From Xanthobacteraceae bacterium (lineage in GTDB: Bacteria > Pseudomonadota > Alphaproteobacteria > Rhizobiales > Xanthobacteraceae): a stretch of DNA of 64,000 nucleotides. Both the position numbers and the translations under genes were made by a program. Every line of letters begins with the position of its first letter. The stretch's first letter is position 1. A model generated the notes under the pieces. It saw only the letters and a program-made list of their open reading frames with translations, searched no databases and was not told the origin of the DNA. Location of the stretch: assembly GCA_019752575.1 (NCBI GenBank), contig JAIELW010000004.1, positions 294,560 through 358,559 of the forward strand, given 5' to 3'. Of this stretch, positions 1-8,999 are shown one piece after another.

Positions 1-989
1 CCGCGGTTTGCCAGTTCGATGGTGATCAGCTCGACGGTCTTCTCGACCAGTTCGGCGTTATAGACTTCGCCCGAGCGGCCGCGGATCAGTGCGCGGATCG
101 CAGTCGGATCGAGATCGCGGACGTTCGAAAGAACATCGACGCTGCCGAAACGGTATTGCGCACCTTCATCGACGACGAAATTCAGAACGAAACCGTTGTT
201 GCCGCGATCGAGATCGACCGTCGCGGAAAGAATGCGGAAGTCGGCGTAGCCGTTCTTCAGGTAGAAGCGGCGCAGCAGTTCCTGATCCGCGTTCACGCGA
301 TCCGGATCGTACACGTCGGTGTTGCGCAGCCAGCTCAGCCAGTTCGACTGCGTCGTGTTGATCACGTCGCGAAGCCGCGCGTTCGAATAGACGTTGTTGC
401 CGGTGAAATTGATGGTGCGGATGGTGGTCTTGTCGCCTTCCTTGACGAGGAAGATCAGATCGACGCGGTTGTTCGCGCGATCGATGATCTGCGGCTCGAC
501 GGTGACGTCGTAGCGGCCGCTGCGGCGATAGACTTCGATGATGCGCTGAACGTCGGCCTGCACGGTCGCGCGAGAAAGTGCCGCGCGGGCTTTCGACTGC
601 ACTTCGGCGGTCAGAATGTCGTCTTTGACCTTCTTGTTGCCTTCGAACACGACGCGATTGATCACCTGCGCTTCGCGCACGGTGACGACAAGGCGCGAAC
701 CCTGCATCCGGATCTGCACGTCTTCGAACAGACCGATCGAGTAAAGCGCGCGAAGCGCTTCGTCGATGCGCTGTGCGTCGGCGCGCTCGCCCGGACGGAT
801 TTTTACATAGCTGCGGACGGTATCGGCATCGACGCGCTGGTTGCCGACGACATCGACCGCCGTAATCGTCTGCGCGGAAGCGGCCGTCGAAGCGGCCACC
901 GAGACTGCTGCAACGCCGCAAAAGAAGGTCACGGCGAGCGCGAACGCTACGCCCAGCTTACGAATGACCCGTACCCCACCAAATTTCAT
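1..989 (-). CDS. bamA: Outer membrane protein assembly factor BamA (N-terminal part, runs off the left edge)
   Basis: Only the first 329 codons are present; the 3' end, with the 16-strand barrel, lies outside the window. BamA is the Omp85 core of the complex that folds beta-barrel proteins into the outer membrane. The visible part begins with a clear signal peptide (basic start MKFGGVRVIRK, hydrophobic stretch, cleavage after about residue 38, ASTAASA/QT), followed by successive POTRA domains, the first starting ITAVDVVGNQRVDADTV. The ATG at 987-989 is the only start that keeps the signal peptide. GGAA about ten bases upstream is a weak ribosome site. It follows rseP, as is usual in Proteobacteria, but after a 310-base leader that holds several hairpins. 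Confidence 0.95.
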   Translation of the reverse strand, partial: MKFGGVRVIRKLGVAFALAVTFFCGVAAVSVAASTAASAQTITAVDVVGNQRVDADTVRSYVKIRPGERADAQRIDEALRALYSIGLFEDVQIRMQGSRLVVTVREAQVINRVVFEGNKKVKDDILTAEVQSKARAALSRATVQADVQRIIEVYRRSGRYDVTVEPQIIDRANNRVDLIFLVKEGDKTTIRTINFTGNNVYSNARLRDVINTTQSNWLSWLRNTDVYDPDRVNADQELLRRFYLKNGYADFRILSATVDLDRGNNGFVLNFVVDEGAQYRFGSVDVLSNVRDLDPTAIRALIRGRSGEVYNAELVEKTVELITIELANR

Positions 990-1299
990 CGACCGCAATT
1001 CCAAAAAAGCGGTCTGGACAAGACCGCTCCCCCATCCGCTTGGGAACCCAAGCGGAATCGACCTTCACTCGCGTCCGGTTTTACAGACTTTCCAGTGGCT
1101 TGCAAACGAAGTGGGCAGTTCTTGCCGGGCTTTTCCGGCCCGCGTTGCCGAACCGCCACGCGACCCATTGCCCCGCATTACGCCATACCTCGATACCACT
1201 TAGAACGCCCCTCTGCGTCCATGCAGAGAACCCACCACCGGCAGCCAAATATGGCCAACGGGGCCTTACCGGGCGATTACCGGGGTTGCTTTAGAGGTA
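990..1299 (-). other. Structured 310-base rseP-bamA spacer
   Basis: This gap carries no convincing gene. On the minus strand it holds three stem-loops in a row: arms CTCTGC/GCAGAG at 1211-1228, a 9-bp stem CCGCTTGGG/CCCAAGCGG at 1036-1055, and the terminator-like hairpin at 1008-1028. The bamA promoter probably lies here, but I see no convincing -35/-10 pair. Confidence 0.6.
1008..1028 (-). terminator. Terminator-like hairpin with T-tract just upstream of bamA
   Basis: On the minus strand an 8-bp perfect stem (AGCGGTCT/AGACCGCT, loop TGTCC) is followed at once by a run of T, the form of an intrinsic terminator. It ends only about 14 bases before the bamA start codon. It lies after rseP, so it could end the upstream operon, but its position inside the bamA leader makes an attenuator possible. 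Confidence 0.6.
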
Positions 1300-2709
1300 T
1301 CAGGATGCCTGTGCGCGCAGGAAAAGCTGGAAAATGTCGTTCCAGGTCGCGACGATCATCAGGAGCATCACGAAAGCGAGCCCGATCCGGAAGCCGTACT
1401 CCTGTGCCCGTTCGCTCAAGGGCCGGCCGCGGACCGCCTCGATGGCGTAGAACAGAAGGTGACCGCCATCCAGGAGCGGCACGGGAAAGAGGTTCAGAAG
1501 GCCGATGCTGACCGAAAGCACGGCCGTCAGGCGCAGGAGGTCATAGAAGCTTTGTGCGGCGACCTCGCCCGCTACCTGTCCGATACGGATCGGACCGCCG
1601 AGCTGGTCGATGGATTCCTTGCCAACGATGATCCCTCCGATATAGGCGAGCGTGCGCTCGATCACGAACCAGGTTTCCGAAAAACCCAAGCCGATCGAGT
1701 CGATCACGCCATAGCGCTTGCGGAAGGTGTCGTCCGGCTTCGCCGGATTCTCGATGCCGAGCACGCCGGCTTTCGGATTGTTCGGATGCGGCTTTGGCGT
1801 GGCAACGAGCGTGAGACGCTGGTTGCCGCGTTGCACGACGAGCGTGAGCTTCTTGCCGAGCGCGGCGGAGACGACGCGCGGCAGGTCCTCGAAGGCTTCG
1901 ACCGGCTTGCCGTCGATCGAGACGATCAGATCGCCCGGCTGCATGCCGGCTTCCATCGCAGCGCTATTCGGGCGGATCGAATTCGCGCGCGCGGGCCAGC
2001 GCGAAATGCCGATGTCGCCGATGCGATGCGTCGAGCCGAAATTGTCCTTGATCTCGCGAAGCGCCGGCGTGACCGTTGCGGCGATGTCTTTGCCTTTGCG
2101 TTCGACCACGAAAGCGAGCTTTTCGCCGGCCGAAAGACTGGTCACGCGGATGATGTCTTCGTAACCGTCGATCTGCCTGCCGTTGATGCTGATGACGCGG
2201 TCGCCGGCCTGAAGACCGGCGATCTGCGCGGGGCTGCCCGCGCGGACGACTTCGAGAACCGGCGTCGTCATGTTGCGGCCGATGCCGTAGAGCACGCCCG
2301 CGAAGATCACGACGGCCAGAATGAAATTCGCGATCGGACCCGCCGCCACGATGGCCGCGCGGTTCCGCACCGGCTGATGAAAGAACGAAATCTTCTTCTC
2401 GGCCGTGCTCATCTTCTCGAGCTTCTGCAGATCGGGCGTGCTTGCGGCGCTATCGTCGCCGTGAAAGCGCACATAACCGCCGAGCGGAATCGCAGCGAAG
2501 CGCCAGCGCGTGCCGTGCTTGTCGTTGAAGCCGAAAAGTTCCGGACCGAAGCCGACCGAGAACGCGTCGATCTTCACGCCGCAACGGCGTGCGACCCAGA
2601 AGTGGCCGAGTTCGTGGAAGAAAACGACGACGGTCAGGACAAAAAGGAACGGGATCACGTAGCCAAGGATCCAGCCGCCCTTGGCACCCAAAATTCCGAA
2701 CAGTTCCAT
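1300..2709 (-). CDS. rseP: RIP metalloprotease RseP/MmpA (site-2 protease family)
   Basis: This is an intramembrane zinc protease of 469 residues that cuts transmembrane substrates such as anti-sigma factors; Caulobacter MmpA is the alphaproteobacterial example. The zinc motif HELGH is at residues 32-36 in the first membrane segment. Two PDZ domains follow in the periplasmic part (around 130-200 and 210-290). The second zinc-ligand motif LDGGH is near residue 413, between the last membrane helices. The frame is open 124 codons further upstream, but those codons overlap dxr and show no family similarity. MELFGIL is the natural start because it leads straight into the first helix. It lies 31 bases after dxr in the same operon. 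Confidence 0.95.
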   Translation of the reverse strand: MELFGILGAKGGWILGYVIPFLFVLTVVVFFHELGHFWVARRCGVKIDAFSVGFGPELFGFNDKHGTRWRFAAIPLGGYVRFHGDDSAASTPDLQKLEKMSTAEKKISFFHQPVRNRAAIVAAGPIANFILAVVIFAGVLYGIGRNMTTPVLEVVRAGSPAQIAGLQAGDRVISINGRQIDGYEDIIRVTSLSAGEKLAFVVERKGKDIAATVTPALREIKDNFGSTHRIGDIGISRWPARANSIRPNSAAMEAGMQPGDLIVSIDGKPVEAFEDLPRVVSAALGKKLTLVVQRGNQRLTLVATPKPHPNNPKAGVLGIENPAKPDDTFRKRYGVIDSIGLGFSETWFVIERTLAYIGGIIVGKESIDQLGGPIRIGQVAGEVAAQSFYDLLRLTAVLSVSIGLLNLFPVPLLDGGHLLFYAIEAVRGRPLSERAQEYGFRIGLAFVMLLMIVATWNDIFQLFLRAQAS

Positions 2710-2740
2710 TTCGCGCCGCCCTTTCTGATCTCTTACCGCG

Positions 2741-3916
2741 TTAAGATGCCTTTGCGGCGAATTGAGGCAAGAGGGTCGCGGCAAAACTTCTCGCGACATG
2801 GTCAACAGCGAGCGCGTCATTAACCGTACCCGGCTCGCGCAGATGGCCCTCTTTCGCAGCTTTGTCGAGTACCGCTTCGACCAGCCCCGGAATGCCCTGA
2901 AAAGAGAGCCGCTTCGCGCGGAATGCGTCGATGGCAACCTCGTTCGCTGCGTTAAGAACGTTCGGCGCGCCGCCGCCGGTTTCGAGCGCGCTGCGCGCGA
3001 GTTTGAGCGCCGGGAACCGCTCGTAATCAGGCGCCTCGAAATGCAGTGTACCGAGCTTCGCGAGATCGAGCTTCGGCGCATTCCAATTCATCCGCTCCGG
3101 CCAGGCGAGGCAGAAGCCGATGGGGATTCGCATGTCGGGATGCGCCATCTGTGCCACCACCGAACCGTCATGAAATTCGACGAGCGCATGGACCACCGAT
3201 TGCGGATGAATTAGCACGTCGAGTTGCGACGGTGCGAGATCGAACAGATATGCGGCTTCGATCAGCTCGAGTCCTTTGTTCATGAGCGTGGCGGAGTCGA
3301 TGGAAATTTTCGCGCCCATAGACCAGTTCGGATGCCGCACGGCTTCTTCAGGCGTGACGATAGCGAGACGCTCGCGGCTCATGGTGCGAAAGGGTCCGCC
3401 TGACGCGGTCAGCGTCACTTTCGAGACGGCATCGCGCTTGCCGCAGGCGAGCGCCTGAAACACCGCGTTGTGTTCGGAGTCGACCGGCAGGACGATCGCG
3501 CCTTTTGCCTGCGCTTCGCGCATGAACAGGCGGCCGGCGGTGACGAGACATTCCTTGTTCGCAAGCGCAATTCTGCGACCTTTCGCAAAGCCCGCGATTG
3601 TCGGCGCCAGTCCTGCTGATCCGACAATTGCGGAAAGCAGAATATCGGAACGCGCCGCAGCCGCTTCCGCCATGCCATTCGCACCCGCAAGCGCTTTGGT
3701 TCGGGTTCCGGCGAGTAAGGTTTTCAGTTCCGTATATGCCGCTTCATCCGAAACCGCCGCAATCTCCGCATCGAATTCCCTAGCGAGTGTCGCGAGTTTC
3801 TTCGCGTCGCTGTTCGCGGTGAGCGCGGTTACGCGAAATGCGCCGTCGCGCAAAAGATCGAGCGTGCTCGCGCCGATCGAGCCGGTCGCGCCGAGAATGC
3901 TGACGCTCGTCACCAT
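2741..3916 (-). CDS. dxr: 1-deoxy-D-xylulose 5-phosphate reductoisomerase
   Basis: Dxr catalyses the second step of the MEP isoprenoid pathway: NADPH-dependent rearrangement and reduction of DXP to 2-C-methyl-D-erythritol 4-phosphate. The 391-residue protein has the usual length. It opens with the Rossmann motif GATGSIG (residues 9-15). The conserved metal/substrate region VDSEHNA is near residue 150, and the SMGAKISIDSATLMNKGLE block is in the catalytic domain. The start overlaps the end of cdsA by 7 bases, so the two are probably translationally coupled. With uppS in the same operon it links isoprenoid precursor supply to undecaprenyl phosphate. Confidence 0.97.
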   Translation of the reverse strand: MVTSVSILGATGSIGASTLDLLRDGAFRVTALTANSDAKKLATLAREFDAEIAAVSDEAAYTELKTLLAGTRTKALAGANGMAEAAAARSDILLSAIVGSAGLAPTIAGFAKGRRIALANKECLVTAGRLFMREAQAKGAIVLPVDSEHNAVFQALACGKRDAVSKVTLTASGGPFRTMSRERLAIVTPEEAVRHPNWSMGAKISIDSATLMNKGLELIEAAYLFDLAPSQLDVLIHPQSVVHALVEFHDGSVVAQMAHPDMRIPIGFCLAWPERMNWNAPKLDLAKLGTLHFEAPDYERFPALKLARSALETGGGAPNVLNAANEVAIDAFRAKRLSFQGIPGLVEAVLDKAAKEGHLREPGTVNDALAVDHVARSFAATLLPQFAAKAS

Positions 3917-4761
3917 TGCAGCAGTCCGGTTGCCGGCGCGGACGCTCCGCGGTGCAGAAGCCCGATGACGAGCGCGAACAGTGCTGCCGCGATGAACCCG
4001 TCGATCCGGTCCATCACGCCGCCATGGCCGGGAAGAATTCCGGAAGCGTCTTTCTTGCCGAACTTGCGCTTAACGAAAGATTCGAAAATGTCGCCCGCCT
4101 GCGCGAATACCGAGACGAGCAGCGCAATTACGATCGACATGAAGGCAACACCTGCATTAGCGAGCGTTGCGACCATCACGCCGCCGACTACGCCGAACAC
4201 CGTCCCGCCGATGGCACCGGACCAAGTTTTCTTCGGGCTGATTACCGGCGCGAGTTTCGGCCCGCCGATGAAACGTCCGCAGAAATAGCCAGCGATGTCC
4301 GTGAGCCACACGACTGCGTATAACCAGATGATTGCGAGAAAACCGAACTTCGCGTCCTCGCGCAGAAGAACCGCAGGAATGAAAACAAACGCCGCATAGA
4401 GAAGCCCGCTGCCGCTCCAGATACGTGCCTCCTGGCTGCCGTTTGTCGCAAAAGCGCCGGCGGCCGCGCCGATCGCAACAACCGCGCAGGCCGCAAGCGT
4501 CATCTTCAGGCTGAGCAGAACCGCGGCAATCGCGAGCGCAATGGCACCTAGTGCGATTACTGTCGTGCGCGGCTCAGCACGCACTACGGTCGCCCATTCG
4601 TACCAGACGATCAGCGCTGCGACCGTCCAGAAGAGAAGAAACGGAAAGCTGCCGTACCAGGTCGCGCCGAGCGCAAGCAGAATGAGGACGATGGCAGAAG
4701 GCACGCGTCGCTTCAGATCGCTCGCCATCGAAGATACCGCAGGCGAAGGCATTTCGCTCAC
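3910..4761 (-). CDS. cdsA: Phosphatidate cytidylyltransferase
   Basis: CdsA makes CDP-diacylglycerol from phosphatidic acid and CTP, the branch point for bacterial phospholipids. The 283-residue protein is almost wholly hydrophobic, with about seven or eight membrane segments. Near the C-terminus it carries the family signature in the form SFVKRKFGKKDASGILPGHG...MDRIDG, with the conserved lysine, aspartates and DRIDG end. It sits directly after uppS (a single-base gap) and overlaps dxr, the usual arrangement in alphaproteobacteria. Confidence 0.95.
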   Translation of the reverse strand: MSEMPSPAVSSMASDLKRRVPSAIVLILLALGATWYGSFPFLLFWTVAALIVWYEWATVVRAEPRTTVIALGAIALAIAAVLLSLKMTLAACAVVAIGAAAGAFATNGSQEARIWSGSGLLYAAFVFIPAVLLREDAKFGFLAIIWLYAVVWLTDIAGYFCGRFIGGPKLAPVISPKKTWSGAIGGTVFGVVGGVMVATLANAGVAFMSIVIALLVSVFAQAGDIFESFVKRKFGKKDASGILPGHGGVMDRIDGFIAAALFALVIGLLHRGASAPATGLLQW

Positions 4762-4762
4762 G

Positions 4763-5521
4763 TTACGCCCTCGCCTTTGCGCTTAATCCGCCAAAACGGC
4801 GCTCGCGTTTATGGAATTCGTCCACCGCGGCTTCGAGCGCCGCCTTGTCGAAGTCCGGCCAATGCGTCGGGACGAAAACGAACTCGGCATAGGCCGCCTG
4901 CCAAAGCAGAAAATTGGACAAGCGCTGTTCGCCGCTGGTGCGGATGATCAGGTCGGGGTCGGGGATGTCTTTCGTCTGCAGGTTAGCCGCGAGCTTCGCG
5001 GCGTCGATCTGCGACAACGAAAGCCTGCCGCTCGCCACGTCCTCGGCGAGTCTGCGCGCTGCTTCCACGATCTCTTGCTGCGCGCCGTAATTAAACGCGA
5101 CCACGAGCGTCGGCCCGGAATTATTCTTCGTCAGCTCCTCGGCTTCTGCGAGCAGCGCGAGAATGTCGGGCTTGAGGTTCGCGCGGTGGCCGATGATCTT
5201 CACGCGCACGTCGTTCTTGTGCAGATCCGCGAGATCGTTCCTGACGAAGCGCTTGAGAAGACCCATCAGGTCTTCGATCTCGTCCGCGGGCCGCGACCAG
5301 TTCTCCGCACTGAAGCTATAAATCGTCAGGTACTTGATGCCGAGTTCGCCGGCGGCTTTGACGATGTTGCGCAGCGCTTCGACTCCGCGCCGGTGCCCCT
5401 CGCGCCGCGGCAGTCCGCGCGCCGCGGCCCAGCGCCCGTTGCCGTCCATAATAATCGCGACATGAACCGGAGGCGCGGCTACGCCGGCTTCTTCCTTTTG
5501 CGCGGCGTCAGGCATCGACAT
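4763..5521 (-). CDS. uppS: Isoprenyl transferase (undecaprenyl diphosphate synthase)
   Basis: This cis-prenyltransferase elongates farnesyl diphosphate with isopentenyl diphosphate units to make undecaprenyl diphosphate, the lipid carrier for peptidoglycan and polysaccharides. The 252-residue length matches the family. The catalytic motif IMDGNGRWA is near residue 24-32, followed by RREGHRRG. The C-terminal block [21 protein letters not shown] with the RTSGE substrate-binding motif is intact. It lies 12 bases after frr. Confidence 0.97.
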   Translation of the reverse strand: MSMPDAAQKEEAGVAAPPVHVAIIMDGNGRWAAARGLPRREGHRRGVEALRNIVKAAGELGIKYLTIYSFSAENWSRPADEIEDLMGLLKRFVRNDLADLHKNDVRVKIIGHRANLKPDILALLAEAEELTKNNSGPTLVVAFNYGAQQEIVEAARRLAEDVASGRLSLSQIDAAKLAANLQTKDIPDPDLIIRTSGEQRLSNFLLWQAAYAEFVFVPTHWPDFDKAALEAAVDEFHKRERRFGGLSAKARA

Positions 5522-5533
5522 CTGGTGCCCCTG

Positions 5534-6097
5534 TCACACCGACAGGATTTCCTTTTCCTTGTGCGCCAACATCTGATCGACTTCGGCGATGGCCGTGTCG
5601 GTCACTTTCTGCACTTCGGCTTCGTGGCGCTTGGTCTCGTCTTCCGAGACGTGGCCGTCCTTTTGCGACTTTTTCAAGAGATCGATGCCGTCGCGGCGCA
5701 CATGGCGGATCGCGACCTTCGCTGCCTCCGCGTATTTGTGCGCGACCTTCACGAGTTCCTTACGGCGCTCTTCGTTCAAATCGGGAATACGCAGGCGTAT
5801 CACCTGGCCTTCGGTATTCGGGTTGAGGCCGAGGTTGGAGTCCCGGATCGCTTTTTCGACTGCGCTGACCACCGATTTGTCCCACACCTGAATCGAAATC
5901 AGCCGCGGCTCCGGTATCGCGACCGTCGCAACCTGCGACAACGGCATGTTCGAGCCGTAGGCTTCGACGGTGATCGGCTCTACGAGCGAAGGCGTCGCAC
6001 GGCCGGTGCGTAGGCCCGACAGTTCAGTTTTCAGAACGCCCGCCGCGCCCTGCATCCGGCGCTTGAGGTCTGCGATGTTGAACGGCTGCGCTGCCAT
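5534..6097 (-). CDS. frr: Ribosome recycling factor
   Basis: RRF works with EF-G to split post-termination ribosomes. The 187-residue product has the normal RRF length and shows the conserved [14 protein letters not shown] and [14 protein letters not shown] segments and the C-terminal [16 protein letters not shown] region. The frame is open 29 codons upstream of the chosen ATG, but that extension would overlap the end of pyrH and is unlike [18 protein letters not shown] is the family-like N-terminus. It is co-directional with pyrH and uppS. Confidence 0.96.
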   Translation of the reverse strand: MAAQPFNIADLKRRMQGAAGVLKTELSGLRTGRATPSLVEPITVEAYGSNMPLSQVATVAIPEPRLISIQVWDKSVVSAVEKAIRDSNLGLNPNTEGQVIRLRIPDLNEERRKELVKVAHKYAEAAKVAIRHVRRDGIDLLKKSQKDGHVSEDETKRHEAEVQKVTDTAIAEVDQMLAHKEKEILSV

Positions 6098-6146
6098 GGT
6101 CTGGGTCCCGATTTTTTGGGGCCGCGAGGGCCGGAATTTATGAAGC

Positions 6147-6863
6147 TTAGGCCGTGACGATCGTGCCGCGCGAGGGGTCGGCAATTGCCGCCGAAATCGC
6201 CCCTGCGGCTTTGATCGAGAACACGATTATGGGCAGCTTGGCGTCCCTCGCAAGGGCGAACGCCGCCGCGTCCATCACCTTGAGATTCTTGGATAATGCA
6301 TCGCTATGGGTCAGCGTCTTGAAGCGCTTGGCCTTCGGGTTCTTGTTCGGATCGGCGTCGTAGATGCCATCGACATCGGTCGCCTTGAAGATTGCCTGGC
6401 AGTTCAATTCCGCCGCGCGCAGCGCTGCCGCAGTGTCGGTTGTGAAGTACGGGTTGCCCGTACCGCCCGCGAGCACGACGATCCTGCCTTCGGAAAGATC
6501 CTTGATCGCGGGCTGACGCGCATAAGGTTGGCAGACCGTCGGCATGTCGAGCGCGGAGAACGCACGCGCCGGCGCGCCTGCCGCCTCGATGGCACGCTCC
6601 AGCGCGAGCGCGTTGATGACCGTCGCCAGCATTCCCATCTGGTCGGCGGTCGCACGAGGCATACCGGTCGTAGCCAATTCGGCGCCGCGCAGAAAATTTC
6701 CGCCGCCAACGACGACGGCGATTTCGGCGCCGGCCTTGCGCACTTTCGCGAGATCTTTGCCGATCCGATCGAGCGTCTTCGGGTCGAGGCCGAATTCGCG
6801 CTCGCCCATCAAAGCTTCGCCCGAAACCTTTACGAGTATCCGGACGAAGCGTTGTTTCGGCAT
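6147..6863 (-). CDS. pyrH: UMP kinase
   Basis: PyrH phosphorylates UMP to UDP with ATP and is allosterically controlled by GTP and UTP in the bacterial family. The protein has 238 residues, with the amino-acid-kinase fold N-terminal motif [10 protein letters not shown], the glycine-rich [10 protein letters not shown] loop and the nucleotide region [18 protein letters not shown]. It follows tsf by about a dozen bases and precedes frr, the conserved rpsB-tsf-pyrH-frr order. Confidence 0.97.
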   Translation of the reverse strand: MPKQRFVRILVKVSGEALMGEREFGLDPKTLDRIGKDLAKVRKAGAEIAVVVGGGNFLRGAELATTGMPRATADQMGMLATVINALALERAIEAAGAPARAFSALDMPTVCQPYARQPAIKDLSEGRIVVLAGGTGNPYFTTDTAAALRAAELNCQAIFKATDVDGIYDADPNKNPKAKRFKTLTHSDALSKNLKVMDAAAFALARDAKLPIIVFSIKAAGAISAAIADPSRGTIVTA

Positions 6864-6874
6864 ATGTTCAGCTC

Positions 6875-7801
6875 TTAGGCTTTACCGCCGGCGGCTGCGA
6901 CTTCCGCGGCGAAGTCCTGTTCCTGTTTCTCGACGCCTTCGCCGAGTGCGAAACGGACAAAGCCCTTGATCGCGATCGGGCCGCCCGCTTTGCCTTCGGT
7001 TTCCTTCAGCGCCTGCGCGACGGTCTTGGACGGATCGTGCACGAAAGGCTGATCGATAAGGCTTACTTCCTTGTAGAAGCTCTTGAGGCCGCTATCGACG
7101 ATTTTCTCGACCACATTGTCGGGTTTTCCAGAGGCGCGTGCTTTCTCGGCGAGAATACCGCGCTCGCGCTCGATGGTCTGCGCGTCGATGCCCTTGGATT
7201 CCACGGCCAGCGGGTTTGCGGCGGCGATGTGCATCGCAACCATGCGCCCGATCCGGTTCAATTCGTCCTTGTTGCCGCCCTTCGATTCGAGCGCGACCAG
7301 CACGCCGATCTTGCCGAGACCTTCGGAGATCGCGCCGTGCATGTATTGCGCAACCTCGCCTTCGCTGACCGAAATTTCGGCCGCACGCCGGAAGGTCATG
7401 TTCTCGCCGATGGTGGCAATGGCGGAAGCCACCGCTTCGTCGATCGTGGACGAACCGGCTTTCACCGTTTTCAGCTTCTCGACGTCCGCGCCGTTATGCA
7501 GCGCGGTCTGCGCGATCAGCTTCACGAGACCCTGGAAGTGATCGTTGCGCGCGACGAAGTCGGTCTCCGAGTTCACTTCGACGACGACGCCCTTCTTGCC
7601 ATCGACGACGATGCCGACAAGGCCTTCGGCAGCGACGCGGCCCGACTTCTTCGCAGCTTTCGACAGGCCCTTCTTGCGGAGCCAATCTACGCCGGCCTGG
7701 ATGTCGCCCTTGGTTTCGGTGAGCGCCGCCTTGCAGTCCATCATGCCTGCGCCGGAAAGTTCGCGCAGTTCTTTGACCGCGCTCGCGGTAATTTCTGCCA
7801 T
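6875..7801 (-). CDS. tsf: Elongation factor Ts
   Basis: EF-Ts is the guanine-nucleotide exchange factor for EF-Tu. The 308-residue protein opens with the UBA-like domain ([27 protein letters not shown]) and has the TDFVARN core motif conserved in all EF-Ts. The ATG is preceded by GGAG at a good distance. It is the second gene of the rpsB operon, about 24 bases after rpsB. Confidence 0.97.
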   Translation of the reverse strand: MAEITASAVKELRELSGAGMMDCKAALTETKGDIQAGVDWLRKKGLSKAAKKSGRVAAEGLVGIVVDGKKGVVVEVNSETDFVARNDHFQGLVKLIAQTALHNGADVEKLKTVKAGSSTIDEAVASAIATIGENMTFRRAAEISVSEGEVAQYMHGAISEGLGKIGVLVALESKGGNKDELNRIGRMVAMHIAAANPLAVESKGIDAQTIERERGILAEKARASGKPDNVVEKIVDSGLKSFYKEVSLIDQPFVHDPSKTVAQALKETEGKAGGPIAIKGFVRFALGEGVEKQEQDFAAEVAAAGGKA

Positions 7802-7824
7802 TTCTTTTCTCCGTTACGCCGGAA

Positions 7825-8823
7825 TTATTCGGCGTCGGCTGAGAGCTTCTTCGCCTGTTCGACCCAGTCCGCGACGCGCGCCGGCAGCCGGACCTCTTCG
7901 CCAACGCGATGCGCATCGGTTTTGGTCAGTTCGGCGATCTGCGAGTAGTGGAAGATGCCGAGATCGTTGAGCTGCTTTTCGACGTCCGGGCTGACATGGC
8001 CGAGCTTTTTGAGATCGTCCGGGGCACCGCGCGGGCCCGGCAGCGGCTCCAGCTTTTCCCACTCGGTCGCGGCAGGCAGCGCTTCTACCATCGGCTTCTC
8101 GGCGGCGCCGAGATCGACACCGGCTTCGCCCTGTGCGCGCGAGATGCCGTCGATCGCGGCCTTCGCAATCAGATCGCAATAGAGGTTGATTGCGCGCGCG
8201 GCGTCGTCGTTACCCGGAATCGGGAACGTGATGCCGTCCGGATTGCAGTTCGTATCCACGATCGCGGCGATAGGAATGCCCAAACGGCGCGCTTCCTTGA
8301 TCGCGATGTCTTCCTTGTTCGTGTCGATCACGAAGAGCAGATCGGGAACACCGCCCATGTCGCGGATGCCGCCGAGCGCGAGCTCGAGCTTTTCTTTTTC
8401 GCGGGAAAGCGTGAGCTTTTCCTTCTTGGTGTAGCCCCCGGACTCGTTCGAGTTCAGCATCTCCTCGATCTTCTTGAGACGCGCGATCGAGTTCGAAATC
8501 GTTTTCCAGTTCGTGAGCGTACCGCCGAGCCAGCGCGAATTCACGAAATACTGCGCCGAACGCTTTGCGGCGTCAGCGATCGAATCCGCGGCCTGACGCT
8601 TGGTGCCGACGAAAAGAATTCGTCCGCCCTTCGCCACGGCATCGGACACCGCCTGCAACGCACGCGAAAGCGCGGGCACGGTCTGCGCGAGATCGATGAT
8701 GTGAATGTTATTGCGGGTGCCGAAGATGTACGATTGCATCTTCGGATTCCAACGATGGGCCTGATGGCCAAAGTGAACGCCAGCTTCCAATAGCTGACGC
8801 ATGCTGTAGTCGGGCAGCGCCAT
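7825..8823 (-). CDS. rpsB: 30S ribosomal protein S2
   Basis: S2 binds the 30S body and is needed for S1 docking. The conserved core ([26 protein letters not shown] repeats around residues 170-200) is followed by a C-terminal extension of about 80 residues. That makes 332 residues against about 240 in E. coli; long S2 proteins are common in the Bradyrhizobium group. The extension contains an L17/HhH-like segment ([18 protein letters not shown]). A TTG two codons earlier is possible, but the ATG is preferred because GGAG lies seven bases before it. Confidence 0.96.
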   Translation of the reverse strand: MALPDYSMRQLLEAGVHFGHQAHRWNPKMQSYIFGTRNNIHIIDLAQTVPALSRALQAVSDAVAKGGRILFVGTKRQAADSIADAAKRSAQYFVNSRWLGGTLTNWKTISNSIARLKKIEEMLNSNESGGYTKKEKLTLSREKEKLELALGGIRDMGGVPDLLFVIDTNKEDIAIKEARRLGIPIAAIVDTNCNPDGITFPIPGNDDAARAINLYCDLIAKAAIDGISRAQGEAGVDLGAAEKPMVEALPAATEWEKLEPLPGPRGAPDDLKKLGHVSPDVEKQLNDLGIFHYSQIAELTKTDAHRVGEEVRLPARVADWVEQAKKLSADAE

Positions 8824-8924
8824 TTCCAAACTCCGGTTTGCCTCCGCGGGCAGAGCAAGGTCACATGACCCTGCACCGGATGATCCCTCTCAGGATCGAA
8901 GCGCCCGCGTGCGAGATGGCGGGG

Positions 8925-8953
8925 TATATAGGCGGAGCGGCTGGCCCGCGCAA
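8925..8953 (-). promoter_or_regulatory. Probable sigma-70 promoter of the rpsB operon
   Basis: On the minus strand TTGCGC (8953-8948) and TATATA (8930-8925) are separated by exactly 17 bases. The pair lies about 100 bases upstream of the rpsB start. The -35 hexamer is one arm of an inverted repeat, GCGCAACC/GGTTGCGC with a 4-base loop, at 8948-8967. Confidence 0.55.
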
Positions 8954-8967
8954 CCGATTGGTTGCGC
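8948..8967. repeat. Perfect 8-bp inverted repeat between dnaE and rpsB
   Basis: GCGCAACC and GGTTGCGC flank a 4-base loop 33 bases after the dnaE stop codon. No T-tract follows, so it is not a clear terminator. It overlaps the -35 box proposed for rpsB. Confidence 0.5.
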
Positions 8968-8999
8968 CGCGAAATATGTGCTATAAACCATTGTTTTTA

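Noticed and set aside
2710..3081. In-frame N-terminal extension of RseP
   Set aside because: It overlaps the end of dxr, is Ser/Arg-rich and would put 124 residues before the first membrane helix, unlike any site-2 protease I know.
6098..6184. Longer start for ribosome recycling factor
   Set aside because: It overlaps pyrH and adds a basic tail not found in the family.
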